A stretch of DNA of 64,000 bases from Neomesorhizobium albiziae (GCF_900114255.1 NZ_FOSL01000011.1:117619-181618), one strand, 5' to 3'; positions 1-9,264 are shown, counted from the first letter of the stretch. Notes: generated by a model from the letters alone, not told the origin. Numbers and translations: made by a program.

Positions 1-1
1 G

Positions 2-64
2 CCCGACGGCAAGTTCCGCATCACCAGCGTCAGCCTGCGCGCCTCCAATTCGCTCAGCACCTGA
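2..64 (+). CDS. C-terminal end of a gene cut by the window edge
   Basis: An open frame enters from the left edge and stops at TGA 62-64, giving about 20 residues ending in SNSLST. The rest lies outside the window, so the product cannot be named. The frame could be fortuitous; coding is supported only by plausible codon use. Confidence 0.35.
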   Translation, partial: PDGKFRITSVSLRASNSLST

Positions 65-109
65 TTTTTGCCTCTGCTAGACGGATGCATTCGCGGCTTG
101 GCACGCTCA

Positions 110-133
110 ACACTTAGCTATTGCGCTAAGTGT
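110..133. promoter_or_regulatory. Putative ArsR-type operator upstream of the first ArsR gene
   Basis: A perfect 8-bp inverted repeat, ACACTTAG at 110-117 and CTAAGTGT at 126-133, sits 21 bp before the ArsR start at 155. A third half-site-like ATACTTAG follows at 143-150. ArsR-family proteins usually repress their own operon by binding such dyads over the promoter. Autoregulation is inferred. Confidence 0.5.
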
Positions 134-154
134 CACCCCCTGATACTTAGCCTT

Positions 155-499
155 ATGGAACAGTATCAAGAGCAGCTGAACGGCATCTTCCACGCGCTTG
201 CCGACCCGACGCGCCGCGCGGTCATCGGTCGGCTGGGAAAAGGCCCGGCATCGATCAGCGACCTGGCGAAGCCATTCGACATGGCTTTGCCGTCGTTCAT
301 GAAACACATCCATTTGCTGGAAGACAGCGGGCTGATCCGCACCGCCAAGCAGGGGCGCGTGCGCACCTGCGTCATCGAGAAGAAGCAGTTTGCCGCCGTC
401 GAAACATGGCTCGATGCGCAGCGCGCCATCTGGGAAGGCCGCACCGACCGGCTCGAAAAATTCGTCACCGCCATTCAGGAACAGGAAGACATCAAATGA
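155..499 (+). CDS. ArsR-family winged-helix transcriptional regulator
   Basis: A 114-residue regulator with the ArsR signature near the N-terminus (FHALADPTRRAVIGRL) and a winged helix over about residues 10-85. The open frame extends upstream to 68, but ATG 155 begins exactly where family homology starts. No cysteine metal-sensing box of the ArsR/SmtB kind is visible, fitting the subgroup paired with SRPBCC genes rather than metal efflux. Its TGA overlaps the ATG of the next gene by 4 bp, so the two are translationally coupled. An inverted repeat at 110-133 is the likely operator. A similar ArsR/SRPBCC pair lies at 51011-51741. Confidence 0.9.
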   Translation: MEQYQEQLNGIFHALADPTRRAVIGRLGKGPASISDLAKPFDMALPSFMKHIHLLEDSGLIRTAKQGRVRTCVIEKKQFAAVETWLDAQRAIWEGRTDRLEKFVTAIQEQEDIK

Positions 500-972
500 C
501 CCAATCGACAAACCCCGAACTCGACCTGACCATATCGCGGGTGATCAGGGCGCCGCGCTCGGCCGTCTGGAACGCCTGGACCAACCCGGCGAGCTTCGAA
601 CAATGGTGGGTTCCCAAGCCCGCCAGATGCAAGGTCGTAAGCATGGACCTCAAGCCCGGCGGCGCGTTCGTGACCCATATCAGCGAAGATGGCGGCGATT
701 TCGTTCCACATGTCGCCGCCTGTTTCCTGGCCGTCGACGAAGGCCAGAGGGTCGTGTTCACCGACGCCTTGCTGGGCGGATGGCGGCCAGCCGAGCAGCC
801 GTTCATGACGGCGATAATCACGATGAAGGACCATCCCGACGGCACCGACTACGTCGCCCGCGCCATGCACCGGAGCAGCGCCGACCGCGACATGCATGAA
901 AAGATGGGCTTTTACGACGGCTGGGGCACGGTCGCCGGACAGCTCGCAGAACTGGTGGAAAATCAGGCGTAA
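496..972 (+). CDS. SRPBCC (AHSA1-like) domain protein
   Basis: A 158-residue protein of the START/Bet v1-like SRPBCC superfamily, AHSA1 branch. The family pattern ISRVIRAPRSAVWNAWTNP followed by FEQWW is clear at residues 12-38. These proteins have a hydrophobic ligand cavity; the ligand is unknown here. ATG 496 overlaps the stop of the ArsR gene (ATGA), so the longer upstream frame is ignored. It forms an operon with the ArsR gene and probably with the reductase-like gene 11 bp downstream. Confidence 0.88.
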   Translation: MTQSTNPELDLTISRVIRAPRSAVWNAWTNPASFEQWWVPKPARCKVVSMDLKPGGAFVTHISEDGGDFVPHVAACFLAVDEGQRVVFTDALLGGWRPAEQPFMTAIITMKDHPDGTDYVARAMHRSSADRDMHEKMGFYDGWGTVAGQLAELVENQA

Positions 973-983
973 GGAGCGACGCA

Positions 984-1601
984 GTGCGCAAGATCGTTTT
1001 CCAGATGATGACGACGCTGAACGGCCGTCTCGACGATCCGATGGCCTGGCTCTCCAGCGTCAGCGACGACCAGTATCAGGCAATCGACCGCCTCTACGCG
1101 AGATACGACACCGTACTGGTCGGCCGCACGACTTATGAAGAAATGGCGGCATACTGGCCGGGCGCACTGTCGGAAGGCACCGAAACCAACCGAAAGATGG
1201 CGCGGCGGATGCGCGACCTCAAAAAGCTGGTTTTCTCCAGATCCGGGCACCACGAACTGACCGCGTGGAGCAACACCGAGCGGGTGACCGTCACGAGCGA
1301 CGACGAGCTGACGGAATATCTCACGCAACTGAAGGCCGAACCGGGCGCGGACATCCACCTGTCCGGCGGCGCGAGTTTCGCGCGATCCGTCATCGGCCTC
1401 GGCGTGGTCGACGCGTTCCATTTCTTCGTCTACCCCACGGTGTCGCCAGGGATATCCTGGTTCGCGGACCTGCCCGACAAGCGGGACATGCGACTTCTCG
1501 GGTCCAGTTCTTACGAGAACGGCGTTGTGGGCCTGCATTACGCGCCTGCAGGACTCGCGGAAAGGGCCCAGCCCAGCAGCTTTACCGATCTTCTTACCTG
1601 A
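984..1601 (+). CDS. Dihydrofolate reductase / RibD C-terminal family protein
   Basis: A 205-residue protein of the RibD C-terminal (bifunctional deaminase-reductase) family. It begins at GTG 984 preceded by TAAGGAG at 970-976. The pattern VFQMMTTLNGRLDD at the N-terminus, VGRTTYEEM near residue 45 and LSGGASFARSVI near residue 125 are typical of NADPH-dependent reductases in this family. The substrate is not predictable; many members are stand-alone proteins beside SRPBCC/ArsR genes, as here. It is probably the third gene of the operon starting at 155. Confidence 0.85.
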   Translation: MRKIVFQMMTTLNGRLDDPMAWLSSVSDDQYQAIDRLYARYDTVLVGRTTYEEMAAYWPGALSEGTETNRKMARRMRDLKKLVFSRSGHHELTAWSNTERVTVTSDDELTEYLTQLKAEPGADIHLSGGASFARSVIGLGVVDAFHFFVYPTVSPGISWFADLPDKRDMRLLGSSSYENGVVGLHYAPAGLAERAQPSSFTDLLT

Positions 1602-1696
1602 AGCCGACTACCGCAGTTCGCGTCGAATACGCGGACTGCTACGCTCGTCATGCAGACGCCTCGACCAGATAATCGAGCAGCCCCCCGCGGCTGACC

Positions 1697-2407
1697 CTAG
1701 AAGCCGACGATACGCTGGAACACGGTAAAGGCATTAAGGATATGGGTACGCATGGCATCCTCGGCGCCGCGTGCATCGCGCGCTACCAGCGCGGCAATGA
1801 TCTCCCGATGATCATGCTGGTTCAGTTTCTGCTCCTCCGCGGTGGTTAAACCAGCAATGTGCCTATTGAAATAGAACTGCCCCACGCGAAAAATGTCATC
1901 CGCCAAGCGTGTATTGCGTGCCGCCGCAATGATCGCGTCATGAAAACGCCGGTTTGATTCAACGCGATAGGCAGGCGTCAGCTCGGTCATGCCATCGCGT
2001 TCGTCCTGGATCGAGGCAATCGCCGCGATCTCGTCGTCGGTAGCACGGGTTGCAGCCAGCCGCGCGGCATAGCCCTCAAGGGCAGCGCGGACCTCCGAAC
2101 GCTCGCGTATCTCCTCCACAGAATATTCGCGAACCGCCCACCCTCGTTTGCGCGGCGTTACGAGTTGATCGGCAGCCAGTCGCTGAAGGCTCTCGCGAAT
2201 AGGCGTGCGGGACACGTTCAGCATCTTCGCGAGGTCGGCCTCGATAAGCGGTTCATTGGGGCGTAGCTCGCCTTCGACAATCGCGCGCCGCAGGCGCTCA
2301 TAAACCTCCAGGGCCGCGCCTTGATTGCGACGCTCGTTCTTCTGGAGTGCCGACAAACGCAAATCGACGTCGGGCAAAACACCGGTGTTCTTCATGACTT
2401 GATCCAT
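1697..2407 (-). CDS. GntR-family regulator, FCD subfamily
   Basis: A 236-residue regulator with an N-terminal GntR winged helix (about residues 32-100, with the recognition segment VSRTPIRESLQRL) and an all-helical C-terminal FCD ligand-binding domain (about 105-230). The FCD metal-site histidines are visible in FHDAII, the HDHRE segment and MRTHI. FCD regulators usually respond to organic acids and repress nearby catabolic or transport genes. It is divergent from the MFS transporter at 2601, and a perfect palindrome at 2461-2490 lies between them. The regulated substrate is unknown. Confidence 0.92.
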   Translation of the reverse strand: MDQVMKNTGVLPDVDLRLSALQKNERRNQGAALEVYERLRRAIVEGELRPNEPLIEADLAKMLNVSRTPIRESLQRLAADQLVTPRKRGWAVREYSVEEIRERSEVRAALEGYAARLAATRATDDEIAAIASIQDERDGMTELTPAYRVESNRRFHDAIIAAARNTRLADDIFRVGQFYFNRHIAGLTTAEEQKLNQHDHREIIAALVARDARGAEDAMRTHILNAFTVFQRIVGF

Positions 2408-2460
2408 TGGTCATTCCTACCCCAAGTCACCGGTGATTAGAAGCCCCGGCACACTTGACC

Positions 2461-2490
2461 GTGTACGAGTTTGCATGCAAACTCGTACAC
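2461..2490. promoter_or_regulatory. Perfect 30-bp palindrome, likely GntR operator
   Basis: Positions 2461-2475 and 2476-2490 are exact reverse complements, with core TTTGCATGCAAA and outer arms GTGTACGAG / CTCGTACAC. It lies between the divergent GntR and MFS genes. No poly-T follows, so a terminator is unlikely. FCD-type GntR proteins bind as dimers to such dyads; control of both genes is inferred. Confidence 0.7.
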
Positions 2491-2600
2491 CAACAATGCA
2501 GCCAAAGAGAGGGCCGCATCAGTTGGGTGCAAGGCAGCACCCAGATTGCCAAACATTTGGCTGTTCGACGCCTGAAGCCGATTCAATGAGGGAGGATAAT

Positions 2601-3926
2601 GTGAATTCTGCAGTCGCATCGCGCATCAAGGTGATGCTCGCCGCCACGCTTGGCTCGACGCTGGAGTGGTATGACTTTTTCATCTTCGCGGCGAGCACGG
2701 TCCTTGTTTTCAACAAGGTCTTCTTTCCTGCAAGCGACCCCTTCGCCGCGACACTGCTGGGCCTTGGGACCTTTGCTGTCGGCTTTTTGGCGCGCCCGTT
2801 CGGCGGTATCGTTTTCGGCATCATCGGCGACCGCATCGGCCGCAAGAATACGTTGATCGTCAGCCTTCTGATGATGGGCGCCGCGACCGTGATGATCGGG
2901 CTTCTGCCGAGCTACGAGACGATCGGCATTGCCGCGCCTCTCATTCTTTTGGTCATCCGCGTGATCCAGGGCATTGCCGTCGGCGGCGAGGCGACCGGTG
3001 CGTTGACCATCGTGGCAGAATCGATGCCTGCGGCGAATCGCGGCTTTTGGACAAGTTTCCCGATGGCCAGCGGACCAGCGGCAAACGTTCTGGCGCTCGG
3101 AGTGCTCGCGCTGGTGCAATGGCAGCTTGGCGAAGAGGCATTTCTGGCCTGGGGCTGGCGCATTCCCTTCCTGCTCTCCGTTGTCCTGATCATGCTCGGT
3201 TTCTGGGCGCGCCGTCAGGTCGATGAATCGCCGGCCTTTCTGGCGGCCAAGGCCGAAAATTCCGCTCCGCATGCGCCCCTGAAGGAAGCGCTGGAAACCC
3301 AGAAGGCATCCATGACCAAGGTGTTCTTCGTCAAGGCTGCGGAGAACACGCTGCTCTACCTGTTCTCGACCTTTGTCTTGCTGCTGGCGACTACAAAGCT
3401 CGGATTGACACAAGCACAGGCAATCGACGTTGTGTGGCTTGCCTCGCTGATATCGCTTCCCGTCATTCTTGGTTCCGGGTGGCTGAGCGATCGCATCGGC
3501 CGGCAACCGGTCATGATCACGGGTTTCGTGGTGGCGACGATCGCAGCCTTTGTACTCTTCACACTGCCTGAAGGTGCCGCCCCGAACGCGATCCGGTGGC
3601 GCGCCATCTTCGCGTTGTGCGCTCACGGAATTCTGCTCGGCGGTCTTGCCTCTTACGTCACCGAGATGTTCCCAACCCGTGTTCGCTACACGGCGCTGTC
3701 GGCCTCCTACCAGCTTGCTTCCGTGCTTGGCGGCTCGATTGCACCGCTCGTCGGTGCGCTGCTTGTGGAACGCACGGGCACGCCGGTCTCGGTCGCCATC
3801 TATGCCGCGTTGATGGTCGTCCCTGCGTTGATCGTCCTCGCGCTGCCTTCGGCGAAGCTGGATGATGAAGCGACGTCCATCACCGTCAAACCGGCGCCAG
3901 ATCGCCCCTCGCCCAGCCTTCGGTAA
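2601..3926 (+). CDS. MFS transporter, metabolite:H+ symporter type
   Basis: A 441-residue inner-membrane transporter with about 12 hydrophobic segments. The motif [10 protein letters not shown] close to the N-terminus and [11 protein letters not shown] in the 2-3 loop are typical of the metabolite:H+ symporter group (ShiA/ProP/KgtP-like). The open frame extends to 2433, but GTG 2601 is preferred because GGAGG at 2591-2595 is correctly spaced and the upstream codons run through the 30-bp palindrome. The divergent GntR gene probably controls it. Its last 41 bp overlap the 3' end of the convergent tgt gene. Confidence 0.9.
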   Translation: MNSAVASRIKVMLAATLGSTLEWYDFFIFAASTVLVFNKVFFPASDPFAATLLGLGTFAVGFLARPFGGIVFGIIGDRIGRKNTLIVSLLMMGAATVMIGLLPSYETIGIAAPLILLVIRVIQGIAVGGEATGALTIVAESMPAANRGFWTSFPMASGPAANVLALGVLALVQWQLGEEAFLAWGWRIPFLLSVVLIMLGFWARRQVDESPAFLAAKAENSAPHAPLKEALETQKASMTKVFFVKAAENTLLYLFSTFVLLLATTKLGLTQAQAIDVVWLASLISLPVILGSGWLSDRIGRQPVMITGFVVATIAAFVLFTLPEGAAPNAIRWRAIFALCAHGILLGGLASYVTEMFPTRVRYTALSASYQLASVLGGSIAPLVGALLVERTGTPVSVAIYAALMVVPALIVLALPSAKLDDEATSITVKPAPDRPSPSLR

Positions 3927-5016
3927 TTGCCGCGGCGCGCTCGGTGAACTGCCCCGCCTCGATGGCGTCGCGGATATCCTGCATGAGCCGCTGGTAGTAG
4001 GAAAGGTTGTTCCACGTCAGCAGCATGGCCCCCAATGCTTCCTGCGATTTCACCAGGTGATGCAGGTAGGCGCGGGAATAGTCTCGCGCCGCCGGGCAAT
4101 CGCTTTCCTCGTCGAGCGGACGCGGATCATCGGTATGGCGGGCGTTGCGCAGGTTGACTTTGCCGCGTCGGGTGTAGGCGAGGCCGTGGCGCCCTGCCCG
4201 AGTCGGCATCACGCAGTCGAACATGTCGATGCCGCGCGCCACCGATTTCAGGATGTCGTCCGGCGTGCCGACACCCATCAGGTAGCGCGGCTTTTCCGCT
4301 GGCAGTTCCGGACAGGTGATGTCGAGCATGTCGAGCATCACCGGCTGCGGCTCGCCGACGGCCAGACCGCCGACGGCGTAGCCCTTGAGGCCCATCGCCG
4401 AAAGTGCCGTGGCCGAGCGCACCCTGAGTTTTGCATTGTCGCCGCCCTGCACGATGCCGAACATCGCCTTGCCCGGCTGCTCGCCGAAAGCCGTCTTGCA
4501 GCGCTCGGCCCAGCGAAGCGACATCTCCATGGCGCGCTCGATGTCTTTTTCCTTGGCCGGCAGGGCAACGCACTCGTCGAGCTGCATCTGGATATCGGAA
4601 TCGAGCAGGCCCTGGATTTCGATCGAGCGTTCCGGCGACATTTCGTAAGGTGCGCCGTCGATATGCGAACGGAAGGTGACACCGTTTTCGTTGAGTTTGC
4701 GAAGCTGCGCCAGCGACATGACCTGGAAACCGCCGCTGTCGGTGAGAATCGGATGCGGCCAGCGGGCGAAATCGTGCAGGCCGCCAAGGCGTGCGACACG
4801 CTCAGCGCCCGGGCGCAGCATCAGGTGATAGGTGTTGCCCAGGATGATGTCGGCGCCGACATCGCGCACCTGGTCCATATACATGGCCTTGACGGTGCCG
4901 CCGGTGCCGACCGGCATGAAGGCCGGGGTGCGCACGGTGCCGCGCGGCATGGAAATCTCGCCGCGCCGCGCCTTGCCGTCGGTGGCAAGCAGTTTGAAGG
5001 TGAAGGTGTCAGCCAT
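3886..5016 (-). CDS. tgt: Queuine tRNA-ribosyltransferase
   Basis: A 376-residue tRNA-guanine transglycosylase, which exchanges guanine 34 of GUN-anticodon tRNAs for the preQ1 base. The catalytic Asp regions DSGGFQ and [14 protein letters not shown] are intact. The canonical C-terminal zinc site CxCxxC...H is altered: the segment reads [12 protein letters not shown], so only the middle Cys and the downstream His remain. ATG 5016 has AAGGA upstream; it overlaps the preceding small gene by 8 bp. It is last in the run queA - small gene - tgt. The 3' end overlaps the MFS gene by 41 bp. Confidence 0.96.
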   Translation of the reverse strand: MADTFTFKLLATDGKARRGEISMPRGTVRTPAFMPVGTGGTVKAMYMDQVRDVGADIILGNTYHLMLRPGAERVARLGGLHDFARWPHPILTDSGGFQVMSLAQLRKLNENGVTFRSHIDGAPYEMSPERSIEIQGLLDSDIQMQLDECVALPAKEKDIERAMEMSLRWAERCKTAFGEQPGKAMFGIVQGGDNAKLRVRSATALSAMGLKGYAVGGLAVGEPQPVMLDMLDITCPELPAEKPRYLMGVGTPDDILKSVARGIDMFDCVMPTRAGRHGLAYTRRGKVNLRNARHTDDPRPLDEESDCPAARDYSRAYLHHLVKSQEALGAMLLTWNNLSYYQRLMQDIRDAIEAGQFTERAAAITEGWARGDLAPV

Positions 5017-5278
5017 CATATTCCTTGTCGTGGATCGGCGCGCCGGCCGCTTGGCGTTCGAGCGACTGCCGGTAGTGGATGCAGCCGCGCATGAATTTCG
5101 GCCACGGCGGCACCGCAACGGCGGGCTCCGTCCGCTCCGGCAGCAACGCCCACAGGTCGGGGTGATGCCAGCACAGGTCGTGCCCGGTGGAATCGCGGTG
5201 CTTGCGGATGCCGGCCCTCAGTCGCTGCGCCTCCGCGATCAGCGCCGCGCGGTCCATCGTCAGCAGGTCGTCGTCCAT
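5009..5278 (-). CDS. Small conserved protein between queA and tgt
   Basis: An 89-residue protein with an acidic N-terminus ([18 protein letters not shown]) and a central segment [20 protein letters not shown] rich in His, Cys and Trp. I know no function. It lies between queA and tgt, overlapping tgt by 8 bp and following the queA stop by 2 bp, so it is co-transcribed. An alternative ATG at 5284 overlaps the queA stop, but GGAGG is better spaced for ATG 5278. A link to queuosine synthesis or tRNA is only a guess from position. Confidence 0.8.
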   Translation of the reverse strand: MDDDLLTMDRAALIAEAQRLRAGIRKHRDSTGHDLCWHHPDLWALLPERTEPAVAVPPWPKFMRGCIHYRQSLERQAAGAPIHDKEYDG

Positions 5279-5280
5279 CG

Positions 5281-6357
5281 TCATTCCTCCGCTCGAAACA
5301 GCAGGCTCGCATCTCCATAGGAGTAGAATCTGTAGCGGTTTTCGATGGCGTGACGATAGGCGTCGCGCATGGTCTCCAGCCCGGCGAAGGCCGAGACCAG
5401 CATGAACAGCGTCGAACGCGGCAGGTGGAAATTGGTCATCAGCACGTCGACCGCCTTGAAGCGGTAGCCGGGCGTGATGAAGATCGAAGTGGGGCCCGAC
5501 CACGGCTCGATCGCGCCGTCGCCCTGCGCCGCGCTTTCGATCAGCCTGAGCGATGTGGTGCCGACCGCGACGATGCGGCGGCCCTGTGCTCGCGCGGCAT
5601 TCAGCGCATCGGCGGTTTCCCGCGAAATATGGCCGATCTCGGCATGCATCTTGTGGTCGGCCGTGTCATCGGCCTTGACCGGCAAAAAAGTTCCGGCGCC
5701 GACATGCAGCGTCACGAAGCGGCGCTCGATGCCCCGGGCGTCGAGCGCCGAAAACAGGTCTTCCGTGAAATGCAGGCCGGCAGTGGGTGCTGCGACCGCG
5801 CCCTCGTCCTTTGCATAGACGGTCTGGTAGTCGGTGAGGTCGCGCGCATCGTCGGGGCGCTTCGAGGCGATGTAGGGCGGCAGCGGGATATGGCCGACCG
5901 CGTGCAGCGCCTCGTCGAGGAAGGCGCCGGACAGGTCGAAGCCGAGCAGCACCTCGCCGGCGTCACGTTTTTCCAGCACGGTTGCGTCGAGATTGCCGAG
6001 GAAGCAGGCATTGCCGTCATGGCCGAAACGGATGCGGTCGCCTTCGGCCAGGCGCTTGGCCGGCCGCATGAAAGCAAGCCAGCGGTCGGGCGCGACCCGC
6101 ATGTGCAAGGTGGCGTCGACATTGGCCATCGCCTCGCCGCGCTGCCTGATGCCGGTCAGTTGCGCCGGAATGACCCTTGTGTCGTTGAAGACCAGCACGT
6201 CGCCGGGCTCCAACAGGCCCGGCAGGTCGCCGACGGTACGGTCGGCGAGTGGTTGGCGGGGCTTTACGACAAGCAGCCTTGCGGCGTCGCGCGGCTCGGC
6301 CGGGCGGAGCGCGATGCGATCTTCGGGAAGTTCGAAATCGAAAAGGTCGACGCGCAT
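5281..6357 (-). CDS. queA: S-adenosylmethionine:tRNA ribosyltransferase-isomerase
   Basis: A 358-residue QueA, which transfers and isomerises the ribosyl moiety of SAM onto preQ1-tRNA to give epoxyqueuosine. It begins with the typical [19 protein letters not shown] and contains [19 protein letters not shown] and the late [15 protein letters not shown] segment. Length matches the family. Its ATG overlaps the stop of the upstream DUF606 gene by one base. It works in the same pathway as tgt downstream. Confidence 0.97.
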   Translation of the reverse strand: MRVDLFDFELPEDRIALRPAEPRDAARLLVVKPRQPLADRTVGDLPGLLEPGDVLVFNDTRVIPAQLTGIRQRGEAMANVDATLHMRVAPDRWLAFMRPAKRLAEGDRIRFGHDGNACFLGNLDATVLEKRDAGEVLLGFDLSGAFLDEALHAVGHIPLPPYIASKRPDDARDLTDYQTVYAKDEGAVAAPTAGLHFTEDLFSALDARGIERRFVTLHVGAGTFLPVKADDTADHKMHAEIGHISRETADALNAARAQGRRIVAVGTTSLRLIESAAQGDGAIEPWSGPTSIFITPGYRFKAVDVLMTNFHLPRSTLFMLVSAFAGLETMRDAYRHAIENRYRFYSYGDASLLFRAEE

Positions 6358-6806
6358 CAGTAGATACGGATCATCAGCGCCCCGGCGAGCAGCAGAAGAG
6401 CGCCGACGATCCTGCCCATGGAGATTTCACGAACGGCCACGCCCAGAAAGCCGACGCGGTCGATCAGCATGCCGGCGATGAGTTGGCCGGTGACCAGGAA
6501 GGCCATCAGCGACGCAGCACCCAGGCGCGGCGTCAGGATGACCGCGCTGGTGACGTAGCCCGCACCCAGGAAGCCGCCGGCGGCGAACAGCCACAGCGCC
6601 GGCGCCCGCCAGTCGATCGACACCTCCTGCGCCCGCGTCATCACCAGTGAGACGATGCCGAGCACGACGGCGCCGGAGAGAAACGAAAATGCCGCCGCAG
6701 CCACCGGCAGGCCGAGCCCACGCGCCAGTTGCGCGTTGATGGGCGCCTGCACGGCAATGAAGGCGCCCGCCAGAACGCCGAGCAGCGACCAGAGAACGCC
6801 CATCAT
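6357..6806 (-). CDS. DMT-type membrane protein, DUF606/YdcZ family
   Basis: A 149-residue protein with about five hydrophobic helices, beginning [16 protein letters not shown]. The segment [15 protein letters not shown] and the late [18 protein letters not shown] are typical of the YdcZ/DUF606 half-size drug/metabolite transporters, which probably work as dimers. Substrate unknown. It sits between a cyclophilin gene (14 bp upstream) and queA (1-bp overlap) and is likely part of the same transcript. Confidence 0.85.
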   Translation of the reverse strand: MMGVLWSLLGVLAGAFIAVQAPINAQLARGLGLPVAAAAFSFLSGAVVLGIVSLVMTRAQEVSIDWRAPALWLFAAGGFLGAGYVTSAVILTPRLGAASLMAFLVTGQLIAGMLIDRVGFLGVAVREISMGRIVGALLLLAGALMIRIY

Positions 6807-6820
6807 CTGCGTTGCCCCGT

Positions 6821-7339
6821 TCAGGCAGCCTTGACGTCGGCTGCGACCTTCATCGAGACGATCTTGTCGGGATCCTGCACCGGCTCGCCGCGCTTGATCT
6901 TGTCGACATTGTCCATGCCTTCGATGACCTGGCCCCATACCGTGTACTGGCGGTTGAGGAAGCCGGCGTCCTCGAAGCAGATGAAGAACTGCGAATTCGC
7001 CGAATTCGGGTTCTGCGCGCGCGCCATCGAGCACGTGCCGCGGGCGTGGTTCATGTTGGAGAACTCGGCCTTGAGGTCCGGCTTGTCGGAGCCGCCCATG
7101 CCCGCGCGCGACGGGTTGAACGAAGGACCGTCGGACTTGCCGAACTTGACGTCGCCGGTCTGGGCCATGAAGCCGTCGATGACGCGGTGGAAGACGACGC
7201 CGTCATAGGCGCCCTCGCGGGTCAGTTCCTTGATCCGGCCGACATGGCCTGGAGCCAGGTCCGGAAGCAGTTGGATAACGACTTTCCCTTTGGTGGTTTC
7301 CATGAGGAGCGTGTTTTCCGGATCCTTGATTTCGGCCAT
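6821..7339 (-). CDS. Peptidyl-prolyl cis-trans isomerase, cyclophilin type (cytoplasmic)
   Basis: A 172-residue cyclophilin without a signal peptide. Family hallmarks are VVFHRVIDGFMAQTGD, the GTCSMAR strand and NSANSQFFICF, which line the proline-binding active site. It catalyses cis/trans isomerisation of X-Pro bonds during folding. The next gene upstream (7498-8082) is a paralogue with an export signal, giving a cytoplasm/periplasm pair. Confidence 0.94.
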   Translation of the reverse strand: MAEIKDPENTLLMETTKGKVVIQLLPDLAPGHVGRIKELTREGAYDGVVFHRVIDGFMAQTGDVKFGKSDGPSFNPSRAGMGGSDKPDLKAEFSNMNHARGTCSMARAQNPNSANSQFFICFEDAGFLNRQYTVWGQVIEGMDNVDKIKRGEPVQDPDKIVSMKVAADVKAA

Positions 7340-7497
7340 GAGCCAGTTCCTTTCTGTCTACAGATGCGTCCGCGGCTATGCGGCGCGTTTTGTTGTTGGC
7401 GATGTTCGCGCCAGTTTGACCGCCGTAAGCGATGCTCGGTCTGTTACCGTCGGCGGGGATGCAGAACTACCAGTTGCCCGCAGCGATGCGGGACCTG

Positions 7498-8082
7498 TTA
7501 CTTGTCCGCGGCGATGCGGACCTTGATCATGCGGTCGGGGTCGCTGACAACCCCATTCTGCGCCGGATCGCCCTTTTTGATCTTGTCGACGAGTTCCATG
7601 CCACTCTCGACATTGCCGACGACCGTGTACTGGTTTTCCAGCGGCGGCGCCGGCGCGAACATGATGAAGAACTGCGAATTCGCCGAGTCGGGGCTCTGGG
7701 CGCGCGCCATGCCGACGGTGCCCCGCACATAATGCTCAGGCGTGAACTCGGCCGGCAGGTCCGGCTTGTCGGAACCGCCGGTGCCGGCGCGGTCGGCGTC
7801 GTAGCCTTCGTTCATGTCGCCGAACTGCACGTCGCCGGTCTGCGCCATGAAGCCGTCGATGACCCGGTGGAAGGCCACATTGTCGTAGGCGCCTTCGCGC
7901 ACCAGCGCCTTGATCTGCGCGACATGCTTGGGCGCCAGGTCGGGCCGCAGGGCAATCGTCACGTCGCCATCCTTCAGCGTGATGATCATGGTGTTCTCGG
8001 GGTCGGCCGCGAACGCCGCATTGCCCCCGGCGACCAGGCCGGCAAGGACAATGAATGTTGAGGCGAGCTTTTTCAGCTGCAT
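7498..8082 (-). CDS. Peptidyl-prolyl cis-trans isomerase, cyclophilin type (exported)
   Basis: A 194-residue cyclophilin with a clear Sec signal peptide (basic MQLKK, hydrophobic core to about residue 22, then AFAADPE, cleavage after AFA). The mature part has VAFHRVIDGFMAQTGD, GTVGMARAQ and NSQFFIMF. It probably acts in the periplasm on newly exported proteins. GGAGA precedes ATG 8082. It lies 24 bp after coaD, and the two may be co-transcribed. Confidence 0.94.
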   Translation of the reverse strand: MQLKKLASTFIVLAGLVAGGNAAFAADPENTMIITLKDGDVTIALRPDLAPKHVAQIKALVREGAYDNVAFHRVIDGFMAQTGDVQFGDMNEGYDADRAGTGGSDKPDLPAEFTPEHYVRGTVGMARAQSPDSANSQFFIMFAPAPPLENQYTVVGNVESGMELVDKIKKGDPAQNGVVSDPDRMIKVRIAADK

Positions 8083-8106
8083 GGGGGTTTGTCTCCTCGA
8101 ACCAGT

Positions 8107-8607
8107 TTATTTGGCGAATTTTTTCTTCAGGGCTTTGGCCACAGCTTCGGGCACGAAGGGGCGGATGTCGCCGCCCATCGAGGCTATCTGGCGGACAAGT
8201 GTGGCGGTAATGGTGCGGACCGAGGGGCTCGCCGGCAGGAAAACCGTCTGCAATTCCGGCGCCATGGTCTCGTTCATGCCGGCCATCTGCATCTCGTAGT
8301 CGAGATCGGTGCCGTCGCGCAGGCCGCGGATCATGATCGAAGCGCCGTGCTTGCGCGCCGCATCGATGACCAGGCCCTGGAACGAAACCACCTTGATGCG
8401 CTTGCCCTCCTTGCCAAACTGCTCGGCGGCGGCAACCTCTACGAGCGCGGCGCGCTCCTCGAACGTGAACAGCGGCGTCTTCGACGCCTGGATGCCGATG
8501 GCCGCGTAAACCAGGTCGGCGACCGCCAGCGACGCCTTCAAGACGTCGAGATGGCCGTTGGTCAACGGGTCGAAGGACCCTGCATAAAGGGCGATGCGCT
8601 CTGTCAT
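8107..8607 (-). CDS. coaD: Phosphopantetheine adenylyltransferase
   Basis: A 166-residue CoaD, which adenylates 4'-phosphopantetheine to dephospho-CoA, the penultimate step of CoA synthesis. The nucleotidyltransferase motif (T/H)xGH appears as [12 protein letters not shown] at the N-terminus. Other markers are [18 protein letters not shown] and [20 protein letters not shown]. Length is normal. It is the first gene of the minus-strand run leading to the two cyclophilins, DUF606, queA and tgt. Confidence 0.97.
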   Translation of the reverse strand: MTERIALYAGSFDPLTNGHLDVLKASLAVADLVYAAIGIQASKTPLFTFEERAALVEVAAAEQFGKEGKRIKVVSFQGLVIDAARKHGASIMIRGLRDGTDLDYEMQMAGMNETMAPELQTVFLPASPSVRTITATLVRQIASMGGDIRPFVPEAVAKALKKKFAK

Positions 8608-9053
8608 GGTTGGCGGTTCTACAGCATCGGTCCGGAAATCGGAACGACTTTCAGGGACATAAAGCGCGGGAAGCGAATCTGAAGGATCCCGGCACTTTAG
8701 GGTCGAGCCGAGAACGATGGGTTTCGAGAACCTCAGCGCAGCCTACATTCGGGTACGTGAGCCGCGGCAAGCGGAGAAAGCCGTCATTTGCAGGCCGGCA
8801 TCACCTGAATATCAACCATCCCAGGCGCCCTGACCAAAAAGATTCGGACGCTCATTCCTTCGAAGCAGGCATCGCTGCACGGCTACCGCTATCGAGCGGT
8901 TTGGCTGAAGCAAGTTGAATGCGGTTTTCACGAAATGAACGCCAGATGAACAGCATGATCACGAAAGGTTCAACGGCTGTAACCGAAGGTGGCTCTTCAG
9001 AAGATGAAACCAAAGCCCCATGTAAACGTTGTTAGGCGCAGGAGATTAAAACA
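8608..9053. other. Intergenic region between coaD and a small membrane-protein gene
   Basis: This stretch holds the divergent promoter area of coaD and of the 44-residue gene at 9054, plus a repeat copy at 8719-8816. A partial copy of another repeat family (cf. 14637-14682) begins near 8623 with GCATCGGTCCG. I see no convincing gene in it. Confidence 0.6.
8719..8816. repeat. Dispersed repeat, family C, copy 1 (diverged)
   Basis: Shares the pattern TTTCGAGAACC...GTGAGC...GCGGAGAAAGCCG...GGCCGGC with copies at 46979-47107 and 50900-50995. It is non-coding and intergenic. The strong sequence relationship in three unlinked gaps marks a dispersed element rather than chance. Confidence 0.6.
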
Positions 9054-9188
9054 ATGATGATTTTCATGCTTGCCGCCGCCATGACGATTGCCATGCTGAT
9101 CGCCACTGCATTCGGCATCCACCACGAAGCGCAACGCGTGCGCATGGAAGATCGCGACGACCGCTTCACGCCGTTTGGTCGCAGCTAA
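9054..9188 (+). CDS. Small single-span membrane protein (44 residues)
   Basis: A 44-residue frame from ATG 9054 to TAA 9186-9188, with a GGAG ribosome site at 9041-9044. The first 21 residues (MMIFMLAAAMTIAMLIATAF) form one hydrophobic helix; the tail is charged (MEDRDDRF). Codon use is like the neighbours, and the gene is followed by the terminator at 9265-9292. No known family is recognised. Confidence 0.6.
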   Translation: MMIFMLAAAMTIAMLIATAFGIHHEAQRVRMEDRDDRFTPFGRS

Positions 9189-9264
9189 AACTGTCGCGCG
9201 AAAACGCTGCAGCGGTTTTGTCGTATGCGGGAAGCGATTTTGAAAGATCGTAACGCGCTTTAAC

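Noticed and set aside
2583..3626. Long minus-strand open frame opposite the MFS gene
   Set aside because: It lies wholly over the transporter, is Arg/Gln-rich and has no recognisable family; high-GC antisense shadow.
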